Of a stretch of DNA of 64,000 nt, positions 49,501 to 62,675 are shown piece by piece. The DNA is from Limanda limanda (Eukaryota; Chordata; Actinopteri; Pleuronectiformes; Pleuronectidae). The position numbers were made by a program, and so were the translations under genes. The stretch is taken from assembly GCF_963576545.1 (NCBI RefSeq), contig NC_083637.1, forward strand, positions 23,540,007 through 23,604,006. Reading direction: 5' to 3'. Under the pieces are notes generated by a model. The model saw nothing but the letters and a program-made list of their open reading frames with translations. It searched no databases and had not been told where the DNA came from. Every line of letters starts with the position of its first letter. The first letter of the stretch is position 1.

Positions 49501-50861
49501 TTTCCTGTGGATCATTGGTGAGGAAAGATCAGTCCACAACAGAGTTCCTTTTCAGGGAACCATGAATAGGTCTTTAGTTTTTTGAAGATTTCAAATGTAG
49601 TGAAATAAAGAACACATTTTTGTGAGTGAATATAACTTGCTATGACTTCAGAAATGTCTTTAGTCAAGCTATCAGCTTCTGTTTTTGATGTCAAGAGGAA
49701 GCACAGTTCCCAATGAGTGTGACAGATGTTTTTGTTCATAGTAAATATTATCTGTGAGTGTTTGAGGCCGCACACTGGCCAGGTTGGTCTTTTTAATGTG
49801 TCCACACAATAAAAACACATTTTTCACTCACAATGCAGCATTACGCTAAAGGAAGAGTTCACCCAGACTTATCTTCTCATCACTACGGACACTTGCATTA
49901 CACCAAAGGAGTGGTCGCCCAGTTATTTCAATTGCATGGGATTTGGTTGCAACAATGTTAACCCCGGAAACTCCCAGAGTGTTTTTGTTTTCACCCACCC
50001 CTCCATCAGCAAAGTGGTGAATAGATAGAGGGAACTATCCTTTGAGACTAACTCATTTGTGAATATAGCCTATGCAAAATAAATGTTATAGATGATGATA
50101 GATGGATACTTTATTAATCCCGTGGGAAATTTAAAACATTTATTTATTGTTTAATAGAAAATTACCTCCATTTGAAGGATATTTTCAAGTTATGACACGA
50201 GTCGTACTGTTAAACTAATTTAGAAATCACAATATACCACATTAAAAAGGCCAGCCCTGCACAAAGAGTACTTTTATACAGAGCTTATTCTTCTGTATTT
50301 ACACAATAATATAATATTCACAGACTTGCTTATTAATTTGGAGACAAACTCTTAATGAATATTTCTCAGGTGTTTCACGTTTTCTACTCGTGGAGAAATC
50401 ACTGAAAGAACTTGGAGTTGCTTTTGTCCTTCAGACTAAACCACACTCGGTCCTGTCACTGAAGCCCCCCACCCTGTGCAGATCCGAGTCCAGCTCCATG
50501 GAGTCGGTCCCTGGGCCTCACCTCCTCCTGCTTCCTCTTCAGGACCCTGCTGCGGACGTGTCTCCTGCTCAGCTCCTCCGCGGTGTCTGTGTGCAGCAGC
50601 AACACGGCGGCCTCCTCCTCTGAGCGCTCGGCCTCGGGTTTCTTCAGGACTCGACCCACCTGAGGTGAACAGATCAAACCTGCTCAGGCTGCTACACACA
50701 GTGATGGGCTGCAGTTGTCAGCCGACCAGCACAAGCCTGCTGGTTCCTCGTCTTACCAGTCGGAAGATCTTCCTCTCGCTCTCCCGCTCCAGTATTCGGG
50801 CCTTTTCCAAAGCTTTTCTCTCAGCCCGCGAGGAGACACCGGTGGTCGCCACCTCTGCCAT
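46515..50861 (-). CDS. sirt7: NAD-dependent protein deacylase sirtuin-7
   Basis: Sirt7 is a nuclear/nucleolar sirtuin that removes acetyl groups (notably H3K18ac) using NAD+ and supports rRNA transcription. Coding exons are 50861-50757, 50659-50522, 49298-49194, 49119-49049, 48943-48871, 48780-48682, 47982-47746, 47098-47018, 46941-46835 and 46719-46515. All have GT-AG borders and join to 406 codons (human 400). Visible features are a basic/acidic N-terminal helix region (1-81), the NAD-binding TGAGIST (110-116) and [16 protein letters not shown] (171-175), catalytic His191 in ELHGN, and zinc cysteines C199-x2-C202 and C229-x2-C232. HFGERG, CLGSSLK and a lysine-rich C-terminal tail ending KKKKKAT (nucleolar-targeting type) follow. 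All catalytic residues are present. It lies 1.2 kb from ccp110 in the same direction, and its 3' flank has been copied beside the second pcyt2. Confidence 0.95.
48190..48256. repeat. Fish SINE core fragment
   Basis: The block 'catttagctgacgatttt' followed by 'gcaaagcgacttacaataag' lies in the intron between sirt7 exons 6 and 7. It is related to 12580-12755 and 62485-62655. Confidence 0.55.
50091..50145 (+). repeat. LINE 3'-tail-like fragment
   Basis: The stretch 'gatactttattaatcccg' with following 'tgggaaattt' resembles the 3' end of a common fish LINE. It is in the intron between sirt7 exons 2 and 3 and carries no coding part. Confidence 0.45.
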
Positions 50862-52053
50862 CACGTCGCACCTCAGCTGGGGGGAAGAATCCATCTATTC
50901 AAAACAAAGCTGATGGCACCAGCGACAGACGGATGTCAGCTCTGAGCAGATGAGACGAGCTGCAGCGCCCTCTGCTGCAGGGAGTCCGCACGGGATTTTT
51001 CTCAAATTTCACAAACTTCACAGCAACATTAAAAAAGTTATGAAATATTTATTGTCAACTGCACAAAAATAAATATAAAGTAGCATATAAAACAGTTCCA
51101 AGAACAATAAGGTGTTTCTTTTGGCTGATGTGTGATGCCTAGGACAAATATTTAAGGCAACACTTGTAACACACTATTAAAGTTCTAGCATCAATCTTCA
51201 CTAACATCTGGAGCTAGGTAGTAACAACTGGATGATGTGTGAGGATAAAAATATTGTAAACATCGCACTATGCATGTGCTAATACACCTGGAGACAGTCT
51301 CTTCTATGTGGTTATTAACAAGGCACATACACACACACTGGGTAATAAAATGTTCCTGGGCACGGCCACACATACTCAAATGCAAAGTGAATATTGCAGC
51401 TCAAAGTTCACTGGAGTTGAACTCTGAGATTTTCCTCACCCCAGAGAGCGAGTGTTTTATTCGCTTGCACTGATTGGCAAAATAAATAAAAAACATCCTG
51501 TGGTGGATAATTACATTTTTCCTGCTTCCCAACCACCCAAAATCTACCTTATAACTCTGAGCCTCTGTCTTTCTAGAATGAAGCCATCATGAACTTTGTT
51601 CATTAAACCTGTGCATTTCCTTTGTGCATCATCTTTCAGGTGCAGTGCTTTAAAAGGTGTTTAAGTCTTTTTGCTAATGAAACATTTCCCCCGGTAGCAT
51701 CTTCAACGTGCGCACACTGAAGCTGCTAAAAGGACTGGTTAAGAGTTTCTGCTGCAGACGGAGCAGCAGCAGTGATATTTTATCCCCATCTCAGAACACC
51801 CAATCGATGCGAAATTACTCTGAGTGCAACTCTAGTAAGTATAATATCAAACACGCTGGTGGAGAAGGGTAAAAAACACATTCTCTGGCACTTTAGATAT
51901 GAAATACAAAAATACATTGGTCAGCAACAGGCATCGCTTTGTGTTAAATTTGGGATTTGGGGTTTGGAAACTCTCAGAAGATTCGTTCTACAATATTCAT
52001 GTGTTCGCTAGAGGCCCTATTAGGAGTCCTCACTGGGGCCAATTAGGACAGTG
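50862..52053. other. Intergenic: sirt7 promoter side and ccp110 3' UTR
   Basis: Bases next to 50861 are moderately GC-rich and should contain the sirt7 promoter. The rest is probable ccp110 3' UTR. Minus-strand AATAAA candidates lie at 51461-51456 and 51053-51048; the second is about 1 kb beyond the ccp110 stop and only about 190 bp from the sirt7 start. No further gene is seen. Confidence 0.55.
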
Positions 52054-55000
52054 TCATCGGGGTCTAGCGGAGAGAGCGCTCTTGGGGACCCTCAGAGGAT
52101 TTGCTCTGAACTGTCCTCGCTTGGCTTTCTGCGGCTGCTCGGCACAGATTCCAGTCTTGTGTCCAGGCTTCTTCACAACGTTCCTGTGCCTCTCCACTCC
52201 CTTCTTCTGGAACCTGGAGGGAAGAGAAAGCAGGTTTGAACCACTGGCAAAGGCTCTGTTCACGGAAAAAAAAACCTTATGGTTCAAGATTTTCAGTTAA
52301 TTAACAATTTAAGAAGATTGCTACTATTTTAGCTCGCTGAGACATTATAGTATGTAAAAATGTGTTTCGCACTCAAAAATATATGTGAAAGGTCCACGAA
52401 ATCATATGCAAATGTTAGCTTTTTTACTTGTGACTTCCCAGTGTGAAAGATTGCCAAACTATTGACATTTTAGCTAGCTACAGTTGACGCTACACTATCG
52501 GAAATCACTTCTTCACCTCTCTAAAAACAGAACTTGCCGGTGGCAGTACAGCGCACCTGCTGGTTTGGAGTAGCACCGAAGGGATTTCAGGGAGAAGCAT
52601 ACAGCAGTTTTGTCTGGGTAAAACTAATATACTTCAGAGACTTGGTGTCGGATCAGTAAATAGATGAGCATGCTAAACGATGCCTGACCCAGCGTTTTCA
52701 GCAGTGTCGGCAGCATTTCTGATGATGGTCTCGGAACATCTTTATTTGTAATGAAGATATCTGAGCACATGTTTACACTAAGAGCTTTTACTAAAGTGCA
52801 GCAACCCACATTGTGACTTTGGAGTTGAGCTTCGAGTTATCTGATGAGCTGAGATTCCTTCATCTTACAATGTGACTGTACTGGTAATAACTGTGTCTAT
52901 ATGTGTCCTTTTAAAAAGGTATGCAGGACAAGAGAAACACGGAAGCAACCTGAAACAGAACAGGAAGACTCACATCACTCCTCTCTTCCTCTCCAGTGCT
53001 TTTTGTGTAGCAGCTGACAGAAAACTCAGCTGTTTGGGTTGGATCGTGTCTTCACTCTAAACAAGCACATAAACACAATCATACACAAGATTAGTCTTTG
53101 CACTCCCACAAGGTATAATATCATAACACTCACAACATTTGTGATTTGTATTAATAGGCAGGAAACAGCACACAATCGATAACTGAGTCCTCTCTTACTA
53201 CTTTAAGAAATTAGATTATCAACATAAGCACTACGCTAGGAAAAATAAAACAATGTTCTCGTTATCCACCTGAATAATCATGAAGCAGCGATAATGCTGG
53301 AGCCCCAAAGGTCTGGACAGTACTAAAAACATAATGGTATTATGAACAGCTGTAATTAAATACTGACATATCTGTGTAGTGTTTAGTTTTAGCTCAGTGG
53401 TGCATAATCACCATAACCTTTCCACTGCAACCACTTTCTAAGTTATAATTTATGAGGGTATTTTTTGTCATTATTTGTAATTGTTCACTGTCAACCAGAC
53501 CTCCAATGTGTATAAAGTTTTTCAGCCAGTCCACCCGTCATCTACACCACATATCCTATGAGGATCGTGGGTGTCAATCCCAGCTGACATTGGGCCAGAG
53601 GCCGGGTTCACCCTGGACAGGTCACCAACAAACAACCGTTCACTCTCACACCAACGGACTCTTGTCCAGTTGTTCTGAGGAGTTTACCTGTCGTCTAAGC
53701 TCCCTCTCTCGGGTCAGGTCTCTGTCCAAGCTGATGTACTGCATCCTCTCTCCGGCTGACAGGACGAAGAATATGTCGTGGACCCCATAAAGTGCAGCGC
53801 GCAGCTGAAGAAGCAAATAATAACAGACTCAGTCAGCATAATCACACACCTGAATTTGATACCTGGACATAACGTGCGTTTTGTGTGTTGGTCAATTCAC
53901 GCTTAACATTATCATGCACCTCTGCATTTGTTTTGAGTGGCCACTTGTGATCAGATCTCACTCCCCTGCTCTCAGAAAAGAAAAGTGTAAAATAGGTTTT
54001 GGTTCATTATAAAAGCTGAGTAGATGATCCTTCACATTGGCCCAGGATGCTTCTCCATTTAGTCTGCTTAAAGAATGTGGACACAAGCGTCACAGACCAG
54101 CTCCGAATGTGTCTGAGTGATCAGATCCTACTGCATCGTCAGTGTGGCTTGTGTGTGTTCACTAGAGCTCCGGTGGATGATAATGCCAGGAATGAACAGG
54201 GTCACAGTTGTGATGACTCTGAATGAAGGGAGTAATTGCCCTGTTGTCACTGTAGAAGATAATTTAAGTGAGGTTAACAGATTTTGTAAAACCCTGTTTG
54301 ACTTCATACCTGCAGAGTAACTCTCTCCTGCAGTAAAAGGTCCTGTCTGCTAGACAATTCTCCTCTGTTGGGGTTCTGCAGCTGGAAGGCAAGCAGGAAC
54401 TGCCGCGTGTCCTGGACACACACACACAAACCACAGTATTTGTTTATTTTACGATAGTAACACAATAACAGTGTTGCTGGTGACAGACATGACACTGCCC
54501 CCCCCACTTACCCTGATGGTGCGCACCAGCTGTGCCACTCTCTCCGTCCTCAGCAGCCTGCGCGTCAGATAACCTTTCACAGCCGCTGACAGCAGATGGC
54601 GGTAGTGCTCTGACTGTGAGCTGGAAGGCTGAGGAAGAGGACGAGCGGGTGATGAGTGGGGTGAAATAATGAGGACCAGTGGGGAAGACAGAGGAGAATG
54701 CTAATTCCACCAATGACAACCAATTAATTTCCCATGAAGATTCTCAAGGTCCTTTGGTTGGCATCTGTTTAGTGCATCAATTTGAGTGGACTCACATCTC
54801 ATCATTATAATAGGGAATAATAAGAGGAATAATAAGCAGCCGATGTGCTGTCACTCACTTGTTGACTCTTGAGCTGTTGCATTAAAGCAACATGTTTGTT
54901 GAACAAATGTCGTCTAACGACTGTACTGAGGTAGATATCAGAGTGATAACAAATGACAGAGGTTACTGATGAGGAATAAGACATCGGGTGGGGGGGGGGG

Positions 55001-56000
55001 GGGTATCTGTCTCACCTGAGTGTGACGGCTAACTGGGGATGAATCAAAATCATGTGGTTACAGGGATAAGCAGGACAAGCATTTCACATCACTGATACTC
55101 TTGAACAAATGTGATAGTAATACCTGAGAGAGAGTTGTATAGGTCAGCCTGTCCCCGGGACGTGAGGCTGACACGGAGCAGGGTAAGGACACGCTCTGGA
55201 GGAGATGGTAACGCGCAGCTAATGCCTGAAAGAGAGACAGACAGACAAGGAGAGAGAGACAGGGATGGAAGGATGGAGGGGGGGGGAATAAGAGGTGAAA
55301 TGCATTAGTGCGCGCAGGCATGCATGTGTGCATTTGGGAGCCGACAAGGTTGGAAAATATTGAATTGGAAAGACAGCAAATGAAGCAGGAGGAAGAAATT
55401 AATTGAGGGTGGAGAGAGAGAGAGACAGAGGGGGAGAGATGGGGCACAGAGGCAGGAGGGATGAAATGAGAGAGGGAGCAGAGGAGGAGGAGGAGAGGGA
55501 TGTTGGGGATGATGAGACGGGAGAGATGGAGGAAAATTAATACAGCCAGAGAGTAAAATGATGTTGGAGGAGGTATGAGACAAAACAAAAAGAGGGATGA
55601 GAGGGGAGAGAAAAAAGAGAAGGATAAGGGACCATTAGTGGTGGCACTCGGCGGGACGATCTGGCACTTAACCACAGACGCTCATGAATTAAACAAATTA
55701 TCCGTTCCTTTCTGTGTCAACTCCCTCGCTCCCCTCCTCCCTCTATCAGAGTCCAGCCAGCTTGCACTCTCATCACATCAAGTGATGGAAGGATAGGGGG
55801 GAGTCAAATAGAGCCTCTTTATTAAACAGCTTATGTTAATTATATTGTTGTTAAGGATACATAAATTAAACAGAGACTGTGATTAATAGGGCAAGGACAC
55901 CGGCCAAGAACAAATACATACACAAGCGGAAGAAACAGGAACTGGTTGCCAGAGAACAGCAGGCGTCCTTGAAGTGCGCACACGCACGCACGCAAGCACG

Positions 56001-56046
<46 letters not shown>

Positions 56047-56223
56047 GAGAGAGAAACAGACGACCACGCCAGCTCGCCTCTTAAGGGATGTAATGAAACA
56101 TTTATAGTAGAAATCCTGTGTGTTTTTCTGGGGAGAGTCTGAGGGTCTCTAGTAATGAGGAGATGTCTGTAGTCTGCCCACGGCCCAGCTTTCCAAAAGC
56201 ACTCTAACAGGTAGAACAACAAC

Positions 56224-56265
<42 letters not shown>

Positions 56266-59200
56266 GTTTGTGTGTGTGTGTGTGTTCACATGTGGAACAG
56301 TGCCAGAGCCTTTCAAATGTCTGCCTCTAGTTTCTAAAGAACGGGTCAATGTTGCATCACAGCTGAGTGACTTGGTCAGAAGCTCTCAGTCTATTCTCCT
56401 TTTAAAAAACGATGGACACACTGGGCCGGACATTAATTCATAATTTCTCTGAGGTGACTTTGTAGGGAGTCAAAATCTCCGCTAGAGTGATTTATGGCAG
56501 CTGTACAGGAACTACATAGTGCATCACGTACAGCAGCAATATGTGATGCAATCAAATGCAAGAGGCAGACCAATGGGACGTAGGAAATATCAATGGTTTT
56601 GAACCATATTTAGAGTCTAAAGCTTTTTAGAAATTCTTTGTAGTTTAGGTGTTTCAGAAACTCCTAATTGAAATGTATCCATATTATTTTGAACTCAAAG
56701 CAAAATAACAACAAAACTTTTCATTTGCACTTATATGTTGAAGTTCACCTGTAATAACAGTTCATAAATTCATACTTTCAATTTAAAAAAGGATCAATTA
56801 ATTCCTAATACTGATGAAAATTGTAGTTTTTAGCAAATGGTATTCGGGAGGAAACTGTATTGGTGACTCATTTGAGCTTTATGGCAGCAGGACAACTTTT
56901 TTTTAAATGAACTACAATGCCCATGTTCACCATGAAAGTTTATGTCATAGTATGGCTCACTAATGTGCTTTTAATCGTTCTTAGAAAAAATTGAAGCCTT
57001 GAGTATAGGCTTCAGTAAATAATCCAAAATTGTTTTATATTTTATATGAAATGGTTAAAATGGCCATTTCTGCTAAATAACCCATAATGAAAAAGTAAAA
57101 CTACATTTGCAGAATTTTCTGTATGTTAAATTTTACAAATAAACTTAAAATAAATTAATTTTAATCTCTCTAAAAATACCCCTTGTCTTTTTGCAATAAT
57201 CCTTGTAACAAAAGGTGTTGGTCATATTCCAATGATCTTGTGCAAGACATCTATTCTAGCAATTAGCTACAGCACATAACTAAAATGTACAGGATTTGTT
57301 TGCACAAAGCCTTCACACATTACGATCTCAGCCCTCGTTTCCTATCCGTCATCTCAATAACCTCAATGTCTCCCTTTTGCTGCCCCACCTGTAGTAGTTC
57401 TTGCTGTTGTCTCCGGTGTTCATATTGCAGGGCTCGGATCTGAGCAGCATGGACCTGTTTCAGCTGCTCTTGCTTCTTTTGACTTCCATGGCCATTGCAC
57501 TCCCGCACGGCAGCTAAAATCAGGAAGTACACAAATATATGGTCAGATTCCAAAACAAGAAAAACCAAAATCCAGACAAATACTGCTGGGTGTAGCCAGG
57601 TGTTGCAGTCCTGAATATGTGGTTAAAAAATGTCTGATCTGGTATCTTTCCTATATTTGGGAATGTTTTCCTGTATGATATAAATCAAAAGCATACACTC
57701 TACAATATACTAACTAAACAAGAATTGGAAACTAATCAGGCTTTGCACAGTTATCCTGACCCATCAAAAAGGGTTGTGCTTGGTCTTTATGCAGATTGGA
57801 TTCAATTCAATTTTAGAGTAAAATCACAACATGCATTATCTCCAAAAAATCTTTCACAGGATAAAAACTTCTGAAGACTGAACCAGAGCCGGGGTGGACA
57901 GCCATAATGAGTTGAAGACGTCCCCTCAATTATTTTTTTTAAGGTCTGGTTTTTGTGTCATGTTTGTTCCACTTATTCAATATTACACTGCTGATACTAC
58001 ACAATATTGAAACTCACATTGTGACACTCCACTCCTTCTGGGAGTACTGGACCTGGGTCTGACCACACGGTCTTCTCCTCCTGCGTTGGCATCTGGACTC
58101 CTTTCCTGGGTCTCCTCTGCTGATTGCATGAGCAGTTTGCGTTTGACCTTGGCCAACCTTCCCTGACCTTCATCCCAGCACTCTGGGGTCATGTGTTTTC
58201 CTTCAACAAGACCACTTTTTGAGCTCGAGTTGGATCCTGACCCGTCGAGGAGCCACAGGTCAGATGGCGTGTCCACATCATATGACTCGTTGAGGGACGG
58301 CGACTGAGAAGAGTTTAGCCCTTCCACCGCCATTTCATTCCTCCTCTCCACTGGTTGGTTACTGGTATCCGAAAGCACTGACACGTTACATGGAACCATG
58401 ATTTCTGATGGAATGTTACTGAAGACATCAGGAAGACGCATCCGCTGTGCAGCAGTCAGGACAGACTGCTGCATTCTACTGCTGCCATGAAATCCATAAG
58501 TCACTGTGAGTTTTTCTCTACCCGTTCCTTTTTCCTTTACTCTCTCTGTAACTAAGGTTTTAACGAGCCGGATCTCTCCTGAATTAACTGATTCATCTCC
58601 TTCTCCGAGCACGGTGACAGAGGAATCATCTGCGTCACTGAAGATTGGTTCAGGTCCTGTATCTTCCTTTCTGTTCTTGTTATTATCTATTGATTGTCTT
58701 CTTGGTAGATCTCTGTATTCTGAATCGCTGCTATCAAAATCAGCACCCCCCAGATTGTCCTCAAAAGCGTCCCAATCATTTTGACACAGCTGGGCGGGTT
58801 GGTCATTTCTACTTTGCTCAGATTGCTCGACACCTTTAAAGCTGAACTCACTTTCCGTGGCGCTCTCAGTCTGGCTGTGATTCTCCAGGTTTTCTTTCAC
58901 TGTGGACTCCAGATCCGAGATCCGTACTTTCAGACTGGACAGGTCGGACTCAAGCTGGTCTATGCCCTCTGAGCTGTTGACGTAAGCCCCTGGAACCATC
59001 AGATTCACGGTGGTAGGAACTGCTGTGTGTATGTTTTGATGTCCCAGGTTTCTCTCAAGCTCCTCACATTGGTCTTCATGCAAGAAAGTATTGCCCACAA
59101 CTTTCCCCTCTGCCCCTTCAACAGGTTCTCCATTTTTGATTGTTACTCGGTATTTGGAAGGTACTGGACTTGTACAGAAATGAGGGGCTGGGATTGTGTA

Positions 59201-61862
59201 CCTTTTCCTTTCTCTTTGAAAAATATATCCGGGACAGAGGTTACTCTGCTCAGTGGCCAAGTAAGCTTGTGTCTGGGCTTCCTGGACTGGGGAGACTTTT
59301 GTCGCCACAGGTTGTTGCTGGAAGATGGCCCTGATTTGCTTCGGCTCTTTTAAGACCTCTTGTGTATTGTTTAGCTTATTATTTTTGAAAGTTATTTCTT
59401 CCTCCTCAGCTTTAGTAATTTCCTTAGTATTACTATCTCGTGTTAAATGTTTGCTTTCAGATTTGACATCAGTTATTTTTCCAGTGAAGTCACTCTCAAT
59501 TATTCTTGTCCTCTTCTCCTCTGGAGTCACAGTCACCTTACAGGTGGACTCCTCATTCTCCTTATCGGAGAGGCTCTGCTCCTCTGGATTTGTTTTTGGC
59601 TCTTGATTCCTCTTCTGAACTTTAGTGTTTTTGGCTTGGTTCCTACGCATCCGCTGGTTCTGACGATACTCCTGAGATTTCTTCAGCAAGGCCTGGAGGC
59701 TCGAATGATATGGCTTTTCAGATGGTTTTGCTTCATCTACACTACTGTCTGCTGATTCATGCTTGCTATGAAGTTGTGCTACTGGATTGCAATGAGTGCT
59801 CAATGTGTCAGATAATTCTGGATTATGTTCTAATAAAGAAACTGGGTCCTCGGTTCTGTCCAAAATGTGATCTCTGTCAAGGTCATGTTTTCCAGTCGAC
59901 TGAACGTCATCTCCGCTCACTGTGCTCTCCAGAAGACTGCTTTCAGATGTGTCTGCTGTTAAACTGTCACATGTGACTGAATCATCCTGGAATGAGGTGC
60001 AACAGATGTCTTGTTCTGCAATGAACTTGTTACAAAGGGATAACTCCAGTCCACTCCTCTCTAGTTCTTCTCCCTCTACGGGAGGGTGGCTAATAATTTC
60101 TGGCATCTTGGGGATTGTGTTTGAGGTGCTTTGAAGGAAAAAGCCATCCATATTATAGGCTCCCTCTGAGGATCTAAAGACATAGATCCCGCTCCCTGCA
60201 TCAGTCATTCCAGGCACAAAGGGAGTTTTTTCGAAATTTTCGTGGGTCACGTAACCTGAAGATACTGACTCGTGAATCGCACCATTAGGAGAACTTTGCT
60301 GTGGTCCCTGTAGGCTGTCATGTTGGTCAGCAAGGCAACTTTCATTATCACTTCCCTGAGGTGTCGCGTTGGAAATGAGAAAGGCACTAGACACTGTTGA
60401 TGCCAACTGAGGAGGAGAAAGCGGATCCTGTCTTTTCTTTACAGCGGGTGGCGAGAGCGACCGACTATCCGTTGTTGTTTCATTGAAAAAATGAATCTGT
60501 GACGCTGATCCACCACTGGTGTTCTGGGAATACGAGGATTTGATGTTAATCTCCGACTCCTGAAGCAACTCCTCCATTGTTGGTGTTGTCCTCAGCTGCA
60601 ATTAATGAGAGAAATAAAAGAAAATAACGAAAAGGTGATTATTCTACTCATTCAAACTAACTGCAGATATGTGACAACACAACATAAAGAATATAAGCAC
60701 ATGTCAGGATTGCAAAGGAGACAGCTGAAAAGCCATGACAGCAGTTACCTGAACACTGTGTAGAATCGATTGCACGTAGGCCATTCTTGGATCAGCCATC
60801 AACTTCCTGTGGGCAGCAGCTTTCTGTGCTGCCTCTCTGTGTCTCTGCATCTCCGCTCTCCGCTCTCCTGAGAGCTGTAATCATCAGGAAGAAGACATGG
60901 GAAGTTGTGAATATTACAGACACAAGCTGCAACTGAGGATTACTTTCAGGATCAGAGTTATTGTTTTGTCTATAAAACTATCAGTGAAACCGTGTGCATC
61001 TCTGCGCATTACGTTTTATCACACATGACTGATGTCGTACTTGTATTGGTTCTCTAGATCACTCGGCTTAATGGACATCCTTACAGTCAAGAAGTCATCA
61101 CATGTAATACATTTACAGAGCTCTACTGTTGAAACTTACTAGCCTCACTTCTTACGCACACAATCCAGTACCTAGATCACCTTATATATCCCCTCAATCA
61201 CATTCATGTTGCCAGAACTTGTGTCAGGTTAGTATGGACCGTTCAAATGTAATGAGCTGTAATCTGACTTATAACTGCAATCTTACTGGGTTTTAAATCT
61301 TAGTTATGTCTTTTCACGAATCTGGAAATGGATTTATGTAAATCCTGGTTGTGTTGACTGTAGTTGCTGATTGTGAATGTCTCCTGTTCTCGAGTATCTC
61401 TTATAACAGAGATTAAATGAGACTGCCTGATCAACTGAAAAATAAATGTCCAGAAATTGTGATACTTGCACATGGCAATTCCCAAGAGACCTGGATGTTT
61501 TAATCAAATGGATTATTTAGTCCAACCAATCCAAACATGTTCAATTTACAATTCATGAACACTGCTGACCTGACATCAGACGAGCCACAGTGACGTGGGA
61601 CACATCAACCTAACACACTGGCAGGGCATGATCAGTGATGGCACACAGCTACAGTTTGACTTCGTCTTGATATTTAAGTATTAAACCCTCAGTCGTGATG
61701 TTTATATTCCAGGATCAGAGCTCATACCCGAGGAGGAAGGATGGGTCTTCCATGGACACGGATGAGAGATGAAGGTCTGCGGTGTTCCTCCTCCTCCTCC
61801 TCCTCCTCACTTCTCCTCAGAAGGGAGAAACGACGCTGCACGAACCTGTCGTAGTCCTCCAT
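52054..61862 (-). CDS. ccp110: Centriolar coiled-coil protein of 110 kDa (CP110)
   Basis: CP110 caps the distal end of centrioles, limits their length and blocks premature cilium formation, working with CEP97. Coding exons are 61862-61728, 60874-60749, 60595-58018, 57513-57389, 55225-55124, 54613-54512, 54411-54310, 53804-53688, 53056-52974 and 52213-52054, joining in frame to 1209 codons (the mammalian protein is about 1,000). The start is supported by MEDYDRF and [12 protein letters not shown], matching the CP110 N terminus. The giant exon 3 (2578 bp) encodes a low-complexity acidic region with [12 protein letters not shown]. Exon 4 is Gln-rich coiled coil. The C-terminal block has [43 protein letters not shown] and [14 protein letters not shown], characteristic of the family. 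Three successive exons are 102 bp and phase 0. Exon 5 is the least conserved and least certain. A broken copy of part of exon 3 lies upstream at 62676-63088. Confidence 0.92.
53530..53660 (+). repeat. Teleost interspersed repeat fragment
   Basis: It contains 'cccagctgacattgggcc' and 'ccctggacaggtcacc', the same family as 15200-15420. It lies in the intron between ccp110 exons 8 and 9, about 30 bp from exon 8. Confidence 0.6.
55254..55640. repeat. Purine-rich (GA/GGA) low-complexity tract
   Basis: The plus strand is dominated by AG and GGA words, so its complement has long apparent frames rich in Ser, Leu and Pro that should not be taken as genes. It lies in the intron upstream of ccp110 exon 5. 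Confidence 0.8.
56002..56042. repeat. (AC)n microsatellite
   Basis: This is a short CA tract preceded by 'gcacgcacgcaagcacg' variants, in the intron between ccp110 exons 4 and 5. A mixed GT/AT dinucleotide tract lies at 56225-56284. Confidence 0.95.
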
Positions 61863-62152
61863 GAGGTTCATCGGGATACAGCGGCAGTCACGTCAGGTTC
61901 ACGTTATTGTGTTGTCTCCGCTAACGTTAGCTGCCGAGATGAAACAACAGCTAGCTAACCCCACATAACTAAAGCTGAGCTGGTGAGCGTTTAATCCCGA
62001 AACAGGTCAGGTCAAAACATGCTAAAGGCGTAAGAGAACAAAAGGAAACATACGTTCAGCAGCCCGAGCGTAATGTTCTAGTTGTAAAAGCAGCAGGAGA
62101 CAGACTAGCATGCTAACAAACAGCGGTGCGGAATGATTCAGTAAGTGCAAGC

Positions 62153-62228
62153 TCAAATCGTGGCAGCGGTAGCTCGCAGAGGCACTTCCGGTGTCAACAG
62201 ACACTGCCACTGATATGTAAAGGCAGCT
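62153..62228. repeat. Inverted repeat of the ccp110 5' flank, left arm
   Basis: The block from 'gctcaaatcgtggcagcgg' to 'aggcacttccgg' and on to 'tgtaaaggcagct' matches 63535-63597 in reverse complement, with a few differences and an indel. Confidence 0.88.
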
Positions 62229-62288
62229 GTCTTTGATGCTACACTGTTGACAGGCAGCTGTCTTTGATGCCACACTTTTGGAGTCATA

Positions 62289-62390
62289 CAGTCCCTGACA
62301 AAAGTCTTGTCACTTATCCATTTTGTAGAAACAACAGTTAACACTTAAGGTCAACTTGTGCCCAAGCGACAAGACTTTTGTCAGGGACTG
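62289..62390. mobile_element. Tc1/mariner-type MITE, 102 bp, TA target
   Basis: The ends 'cagtccctgacaaaagtctt' and, in reverse, the same sequence from 62371-62390 form a perfect terminal inverted repeat of more than 20 bp flanked by TA on both sides. The interior is too short for any gene. This is a typical miniature derivative of a Tc1-like element. Confidence 0.88.
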
Positions 62391-62484
62391 TACACCTTCG
62401 TTGCCACACTGTTTGGCATCTACCACTGCCTTCTACTGCTGCAATGAACTGCTTCAGCTCCTTGTCCTGGCACGATGACAGGAA

Positions 62485-62655
62485 AATTACATTACTCATT
62501 TGGCAGACACTTTTATCCAAAGGGACTCACAATTAGTGCATTCAATTATTGCACCCCATTAAGAGATTCAGTATCTTGCCCATGGACACTTCGGCATGCA
62601 GGTGGGGAAGACTGAGGATCGAACCGCCGACCTTCTGGTTAGAATGACCACTCTT
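62485..62655 (-). repeat. tRNA-related SINE-like repeat
   Basis: It runs from 'catttggcagacactttt' through 'atccaaagggactcac' to 'gatcgaaccgccgacctt', whose reverse is B-box-like. It has the same layout as 12580-12755. Confidence 0.6.
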
Positions 62656-62675
62656 AAACAAAACCAGTGCTTTGG

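Noticed and set aside
55058..55675. A 205-codon minus-strand frame rich in Ser, Leu and Pro
   Set aside because: It runs through a GA-rich tract. Only the 102-bp part at 55225-55124 has splice borders and fits ccp110; the rest is low complexity.
57983..60601. An apparently intronless 872-codon gene
   Set aside because: It is the giant exon 3 of ccp110. It has an AG acceptor at 60596-60597 and a GT donor after 58018, and it joins in frame to neighbouring exons with CP110 features.
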